Shown piece by piece: positions 60,084 through 64,000 of a stretch of 64,000 nucleotides of DNA. A program made the position numbers and the translations under genes. The notes under the pieces are model-generated. The model was given only the letters and a program-made list of their open reading frames with translations. It did not search any database and was not told where the DNA came from. Where the stretch lies: assembly GCF_004216915.1 (NCBI RefSeq), contig NZ_SGXD01000003.1, forward strand, positions 372,001-436,000, given 5' to 3'. Position 1 is the first letter of the stretch. Each line of letters begins with the position of its first letter. Source of the stretch: Motilibacter rhizosphaerae (GTDB taxonomy: Bacteria > Actinomycetota > Actinomycetes > Motilibacterales > Motilibacteraceae).

Positions 60084-61219
60084 CGCCCCGACCTCCGCCG
60101 GCGGGCGGCGCGCACGAGCGCGGCCGTCCCGACCACGGCGACCGCGGCACCGGCGGACGCGAGCGTCGCGTCGCGCCCGAGGCCGCGCCGCCCGTCGGCG
60201 TCGAGCGCGTCGAGCAGGGCGCGGAACGCCGCGACGTTGTCGTGCGCCGGCACCCAGCCCGCCGCCTCCAGCCGTGCCGGCGACACGACCCAGGGGTGCA
60301 CGACGTAGGCCAGGTCCGTCGCCGGACCAGGGACGACGCCGACCCGGTGCAGCCGCTCGGCCGTGCTGAAGGCGAGGGCCGGGGGCAGCTCGATGCGGCG
60401 CAGCCCGGAGAGCACCTCGACCTGCTCCTGCTCGAGCCACCCGGGGCTCGCGACGGGGAGCGGTCCGGCGAGGCCCGACGTGACCACGAGCGCAGCGGCC
60501 GTGGCCAGGTCGTCGAGGTGGCAGAACTGCCAGCGGGGCACGCTGCCCCGGACGACGAGCAGGCGCGGGGCCGCGAAGTGCCCGGCCAGCGCCGGCGTGA
60601 GCCCTGGTCCGACGAGCGTCGCGGGCCGGAGCACGGCGACCTCGAGACCGGGGTGCGCGAGCGGCGCGCGGGCCGCCATCGCCTCGACCTCGAGCAGGTC
60701 GCGCAGGTGCCCTTCGCCGGGCGCCGCCCGCAGCGGGGCGTCCTCGTCGAGGGGGACCGGGTTGTCCGGCAGCGCGCCGTAGACCTCCGCGCTCGTCACG
60801 AGGACGACGCGGGGCACGCGGGCCGCCGCCGCGGCGGTGAGCGCCGTCGCCGCCGCGAGCACGGGCTGCACCGCGCGGCTCGGGGCGACGAGGGCGTCGA
60901 CGCCGTCGAGCACGGCCGCGAGGCCCGGGCCGTGCAGGTCGACGGGGAGCACCCGCGCGCCGGGGCCCTCGGACCCCGAGCCGGCAGGGGCGGCACCGTC
61001 GAGCCCGGCCCCGTCGGGTGCGGCAGCGTCGGGGCCCGTACCGCCGGGCTCGGAGGCGTCCTCGGGGACGAGGGCCAGGACCTCGGCGACGCCCGGGTCC
61101 TGCGCCAGGGCGGCGACCACCGCAGCGCCGACCGGGCCGTCCGCCCCCGCGACCGCGACCCGCAGCCCGGGCGTGCGCTGTCCGCGAACGCCACGCTCAG
61201 CGGACGGGGGCAGCGTCAC
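60080..61219 (-). CDS. NAD-dependent epimerase/dehydratase-like (SDR) protein
   Basis: An extended-SDR protein of 379 residues. The Rossmann start is LRVAVAGADGPVGAAVVAAL, a variant of the GxxGxxG motif (GADGPVG). TSAEVYG has serine and tyrosine in active-site positions, but the usual YxxxK is not clear: the segment after it reads LRDLLEVEAMA, so a substrate-binding rather than catalytic role is possible. A Gly/Ala/Pro-rich insertion (about residues 60-90) looks disordered. One C-terminal membrane helix (AGAAVAVVGTAALVRAA). GTG at 61219 with a GGGGG ribosome site. Confidence 0.78.
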   Translation of the reverse strand: MTLPPSAERGVRGQRTPGLRVAVAGADGPVGAAVVAALAQDPGVAEVLALVPEDASEPGGTGPDAAAPDGAGLDGAAPAGSGSEGPGARVLPVDLHGPGLAAVLDGVDALVAPSRAVQPVLAAATALTAAAAARVPRVVLVTSAEVYGALPDNPVPLDEDAPLRAAPGEGHLRDLLEVEAMAARAPLAHPGLEVAVLRPATLVGPGLTPALAGHFAAPRLLVVRGSVPRWQFCHLDDLATAAALVVTSGLAGPLPVASPGWLEQEQVEVLSGLRRIELPPALAFSTAERLHRVGVVPGPATDLAYVVHPWVVSPARLEAAGWVPAHDNVAAFRALLDALDADGRRGLGRDATLASAGAAVAVVGTAALVRAARRRRSGR

Positions 61220-61260
61220 CGCGACCCCCCGCGGGCCGCCGGGGAGCCGGCGCGCGCGGA

Positions 61261-61273
61261 TACGGTGAAGCGC
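61261..61273 (+). promoter_or_regulatory. -10 element TACGGT before the 48-residue ORF
   Basis: TACGGT (61261-61266) is seven bases before the ATG at 61274; no ribosome site is present. The gap of 54 bases also serves the divergent SDR gene. Confidence 0.4.
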
Positions 61274-61420
61274 ATGAGGGCGCGCGCCGCGGTGCTCGAG
61301 GGGTCCATGAGGATCCCCATCCTGCCCTGCGCGGCCCTCCCCCACACGGTCCGGGTGCGGCGCACGACGGCGCCCCGCCCCGCCGCGACCGCGGGGACGA
61401 CGGCGAGGAGCGCGGCATGA
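61274..61420 (+). CDS. Possible 48-residue leader peptide ahead of the metalloprotease
   Basis: An open frame of 48 codons (MRARAAVLEGSMRIPILPCAALPHTVRV...) with a basic, Thr/Ala-rich tail. It starts at a -10-spaced, leaderless-like ATG, and its TGA overlaps the ATG of the metalloprotease gene (ATGA), so it would be translationally coupled. It has one cysteine and no clear membrane segment. It may be a real small protein, a regulatory leader, or a non-functional frame; composition alone cannot decide. Confidence 0.4.
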   Translation: MRARAAVLEGSMRIPILPCAALPHTVRVRRTTAPRPAATAGTTARSAA

Positions 61421-62760
61421 GCACCCCCTTCGGCTTCGGCCCGGGCACCGGCGGCGGGGAGGGCTCCGGCGGATCGGGCGACCCGTTCGGGCTCGGGGCC
61501 TTCGGCGACCCCTCCCAGATGGCGGAGGCGTTCGCGCAGATCGGGCGCCTGCTGTCGTGGCAGGGCGGCCCGGTCAACTGGGACCTCGCGCGCGACACGG
61601 CCCGCCAGGCCGTGGCCGGCGGTGACCCCTCCCCCTCCTTCGGCGACCGCAGCCTGGTCGAGCAGGCCCTGCGCCTCGCCGAGCTCTGGCTCGACGACGC
61701 CACCACGCTGCCGGCCGCCGGCGGCCGGGTCGAGGCCTGGAGCCGCGCTGAGTGGGTGGAGCGGACGCTGCCGGTCTGGCACGAGCTGGCGGAGCCGGTC
61801 GCCGAGCGGGTCCAGGAGGCAATGACCGCCGCGCTGCGCGACCAGCTCTCCGGTGCCGGCGCCGAGGGGCTCCCGCCCGGCATGGAGGGCCTGCTCGGGG
61901 CGGGCGTCTCCCCGGAGACCTTCGCCCAGCAGCTGCAGAGCCAGCTCGGCCCGATGCTCAAGGCGATGAGCGCCTCGATGTTCGGCGCGCAGGTCGGCCA
62001 GGCGCTCGGGGCGCTGGCCGGCGAGGTCGTCGGGTCCACCGACGTCGGGCTGCCGCTCGCCGGCACGGGACGCAGCGCGCTGCTCCCCTCCGGCGTCGCC
62101 GCCTTCGGCGCCGGGCTGGAGGTCCCCGAGGAGGAGGTGCGCGTCTTCCTCGCGCTGCGCGAGGCCGCCCACCAGCGCCTGTACGCCGCCGCGGGCTGGC
62201 TGCGCCCGCGCCTGCTCGGCGACGTCACGGCGTACGCCCGCGGGATCGCGATCGACGCCGCGGCCATCGAGAGCGCGGTCTCCCAGCTCGACCCGAGCGA
62301 CCCGGCGGCGGTGCAGGAGGCGCTCGGCTCCGGGCTGTTCGCCCCGGACCCGACCCCGGAGCAGCAGCTGGCGCTCACCCGCCTGGAGACGCTGCTCGCG
62401 CTCGTCGAGGGCTGGGTCGACACGGTCACGGCCGCCGCCGCCGAGCCGCACCTCAAGCACGCTGCCGCCCTGCGCGAGGCGGTGCGCCGGCGCCGCGCGA
62501 CCGGTGGCCCGGCGGAGCAGACGTTCGCCAACCTCGTCGGCCTCGAGCTGCGCCCGCGGCGGCTGCGCGACGCCGCCCGGCTCTGGGAGCTCGTCGCCCG
62601 GGCGAGGGGCACCGACGGGCGCGACGCGCTCTGGACGGCGCCCGACCTCATGCCGGGAACCTCGGACCTCGACGAGCCGGAGCTGTTCGCGAGCACCTCC
62701 AGCGTCGAGGTCGACCTCGACGAGCTGCTCGGACCGGACGGCGACGGGCCGCAGGCGTGA
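61417..62760 (+). CDS. Zinc-dependent metalloprotease (DUF2342 family)
   Basis: An actinobacterial hydrolase-like protein of 447 residues in the DUF2342 / coenzyme F420 biosynthesis-associated zinc metalloprotease family. A glycine-rich N-terminus (FGFGPGTGGGEGSGG) precedes a helical domain; the zinc site is in FLALREAAHQRLYAAAGWL (E-A-x-H-x-R-L, about residues 247-254), a metzincin-like variant of HExxH. Substrate and role are unknown. A GAGGAG ribosome site precedes the ATG. Its stop overlaps the start of the NUDIX gene (GTGA). Confidence 0.82.
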   Translation: MSTPFGFGPGTGGGEGSGGSGDPFGLGAFGDPSQMAEAFAQIGRLLSWQGGPVNWDLARDTARQAVAGGDPSPSFGDRSLVEQALRLAELWLDDATTLPAAGGRVEAWSRAEWVERTLPVWHELAEPVAERVQEAMTAALRDQLSGAGAEGLPPGMEGLLGAGVSPETFAQQLQSQLGPMLKAMSASMFGAQVGQALGALAGEVVGSTDVGLPLAGTGRSALLPSGVAAFGAGLEVPEEEVRVFLALREAAHQRLYAAAGWLRPRLLGDVTAYARGIAIDAAAIESAVSQLDPSDPAAVQEALGSGLFAPDPTPEQQLALTRLETLLALVEGWVDTVTAAAAEPHLKHAAALREAVRRRRATGGPAEQTFANLVGLELRPRRLRDAARLWELVARARGTDGRDALWTAPDLMPGTSDLDEPELFASTSSVEVDLDELLGPDGDGPQA

Positions 62761-63308
62761 CGCTGCACGACGACGCGGTGCGGGTGCTGCGCACCTGGGA
62801 GCCGCCGGACGCCGGGCAGGAGGAGCTGCGCACCGCGTACCTCGAGCACCTGGCGGCCCACCCCGACGCGATGACCCGCTCGTGCCTCCCCGGCCACCTG
62901 ACGGCCAGCGCGCTGGTCGTCGACCCCGACGGCCGCGTCCTGCTGACCCTGCACCGCCGGCTCGGCCGCTGGCTGCAGACGGGCGGGCACTGCGAGCCGG
63001 GTGACGCCACGCTGGCGGCCGCCGCGCTGCGCGAGGCGAGCGAGGAGTCCGGCATCGACGGGCTCCCGGAGCCCGCGCAGCCCCTCCGCCTGGACCGCCA
63101 CCACGTGCCGTGCGCGGGACCGGGGAGCAGCGTCGCCCACCTCGACGTCCAGTACGCCGTGCTCGCCCCCCGCGGCGCGACGACCCGCATCAGCGAGGAG
63201 TCGAGCGACCTGCGCTGGTTCGCCCCGGACGCCCTGCCGGAGGGGACCGACGACAGCGTGCGCCGGCTGGTCGCCGCGGCGCTGCTGCTGCCGCAGCCGA
63301 GGGGCTAG
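62757..63308 (+). CDS. NUDIX hydrolase
   Basis: A 183-residue pyrophosphohydrolase. The NUDIX box reads GHCEPGDATLAAAALREASEESGI (about residues 79-102), with the E-x2-E-E metal-binding core intact. The flanking sequence (LTASALVVDPDGRVLLTLHRRLGRWLQTGGHCEPGD) is typical of actinobacterial NUDIX proteins next to DUF2342. Nucleotide or nucleotide-sugar substrates are not predictable. The last four bases overlap the convergent YgjP-like gene. Confidence 0.9.
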   Translation: MTLHDDAVRVLRTWEPPDAGQEELRTAYLEHLAAHPDAMTRSCLPGHLTASALVVDPDGRVLLTLHRRLGRWLQTGGHCEPGDATLAAAALREASEESGIDGLPEPAQPLRLDRHHVPCAGPGSSVAHLDVQYAVLAPRGATTRISEESSDLRWFAPDALPEGTDDSVRRLVAAALLLPQPRG

Positions 63309-63982
63309 GCGCCCGGCCCCGTGCCGGCGGCCGAGTCGACGCCCTCGAGGAAGCCGCGGGCGCGCTCGGTGCGCGGGTACGCCTCCAGCAGCGCCCAGAA
63401 CCCCGGCCCGTGCCCCGGCTCGAGCAGGTGGGCGAGCTCGTGGAGCAGGACGTAGTCCAGCACCCACGTGGGCAGGCCCTGCACCCGGCGCGAGATGCGG
63501 ATGGTCCCGTCGGACGGCGTGCACGAGCCCCAGCGGTTGGCCTGGTTGTCGACCCAGCGCACGCTGCTCGGGACGGCGCGTCCGCCGAGGTAGCGCCGGG
63601 AGAGGTCGGCGGCGCGCGCGGCCAGCTCGCCGTCGCCCGGCCGGCGCCGCTGCTCCTGGGCGTCGAGGCGGGAGAGCATCGTGCGGACCCACCGCTGCTC
63701 CTGCGCGGGCGGCAGGCCGGCGGGGAGCAGCACGACCACGGCGTCGCCGTCGCGGTACGCCGACACCGTCCGCCGCCGGCGGGAGCTGCGGCGGACCTCG
63801 ACCCGGACGGCGGGGGGCGGCCCGCCGGCACCCGGCGGCTCGGTGGGCTCCGGCGGCTCGGCGGGCTCGGGCGGCTGGGCCACCGCGACGGGCGCCGGAG
63901 CGTCGTCGGGGGCGCTCTGCAGCGCGAGGGCGTGCTGCAGCTCCAGCTCGGCGCGGGCCGCGCCCCGCTGCGCCGTCCTCAT
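63305..63982 (-). CDS. YgjP/SprT-like M48-type metallopeptidase
   Basis: A 225-residue protein. The first 60 residues are Pro/Glu/Ala-rich and disordered; the catalytic domain follows with YVLLHELAHLLEPGHGPGFWALLEAYP (about residues 172-198), giving H-E-x2-H plus a downstream histidine in the YgjP layout, and RWVDNQANRWGSCTPSDGTIRIS before it. Role unknown. The ATG at 63982 is six bases after TAGCGT with no ribosome site. It lies convergent with the NUDIX gene. Confidence 0.88.
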   Translation of the reverse strand: MRTAQRGAARAELELQHALALQSAPDDAPAPVAVAQPPEPAEPPEPTEPPGAGGPPPAVRVEVRRSSRRRRTVSAYRDGDAVVVLLPAGLPPAQEQRWVRTMLSRLDAQEQRRRPGDGELAARAADLSRRYLGGRAVPSSVRWVDNQANRWGSCTPSDGTIRISRRVQGLPTWVLDYVLLHELAHLLEPGHGPGFWALLEAYPRTERARGFLEGVDSAAGTGPGA

Positions 63983-63994
63983 GGAGGGACGCTA
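63983..63994 (-). promoter_or_regulatory. -10 element TAGCGT for the YgjP-like gene
   Basis: TAGCGT on the minus strand (63994 to 63989) is six bases from the ATG at 63982, again without a ribosome site. Confidence 0.45.
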
Positions 63995-64000
63995 CCGTGC

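Overview
This 64 kb window is high-GC chromosomal DNA from an actinobacterium (Actinomycetota). The evidence is the gene content: a fused 2-oxoglutarate decarboxylase/dehydrogenase (kgd), a mycothiol-type SigR/RsrA thiol-stress pair, nickel superoxide dismutase with its maturation protease, a Tat-exported F420-dependent oxidoreductase, polyphosphate glucokinase, acVLRF1, UPF0182 and many GTG starts. The genus cannot be fixed from sequence reading alone. No phage, plasmid, CRISPR array or complete insertion sequence was seen. About 70 genes fill nearly all of the DNA, many coupled by 4-base start/stop overlaps.

Layout. 1-5.8 kb: an exported beta-propeller-like protein (cut by the left edge), then argS-lysA-hom on the minus strand and a CheY-like regulator. 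5.8-8.1 kb: an aldo/keto reductase, then an AbiEi/DUF559-type gene boxed by two sets of palindromic repeats next to tRNA-Arg(CCG). 8.1-12.7 kb: a drug exporter and a coupled trio (nucleotidyltransferase, Vms1/eRF1-like protein, DsbA-fold protein). 12.7-19.3 kb: kgd and DUF6104, an alkB-like gene with a LexA-like box, an ATPase, sodX/sodN and a repeat-rich intergenic stretch. 19.3-25.6 kb: the F420 enzyme, YihY, PilT, DUF5317, and the rsrA/sigR/hydrolase/HMCES group with a sigma-R-type promoter. 25.6-33.2 kb: MFS/TetR, DoxX, aroA-rsgA, a SpoIIE-type phosphatase and hisN. 33.2-37.6 kb: lepB-ppgK, an alpha-amylase-family enzyme and a ROK repressor, probably a sugar-use locus. 37.6-48.6 kb: zinc-ribbon proteins, an alcohol dehydrogenase, an envelope glycolipid-like group (PIG-L, GT4, PAP2, flippase), a DEAD-box helicase, a glycosidase and a GCS2 ligase. 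48.6-54 kb: a four-cold-shock-domain protein, a lactonase, gltD, an anti-sigma kinase, cspA and initiator tRNA. 54-64 kb: UPF0182, PPA1309, acVLRF1, a PDZ/Lon-like protease, moaE, an SDR, a zinc metalloprotease, NUDIX and a YgjP-like metalloprotease.

Recurring themes are protection from oxidative and alkylation damage (SigR/RsrA, SodN, AlkB, HMCES), translation quality control (two Vms1-like proteins, DEAD helicase, cold-shock proteins), and starts that look leaderless: a TAnnnT or CAGGAT hexamer 6-8 bases before the start codon recurs at about 16 genes. The most unusual items are the four-domain cold-shock protein at 48786-49799 and the nuclease-like gene at 6979-7908 with its flanking palindromes, relatives of which recur at 39486-39552.
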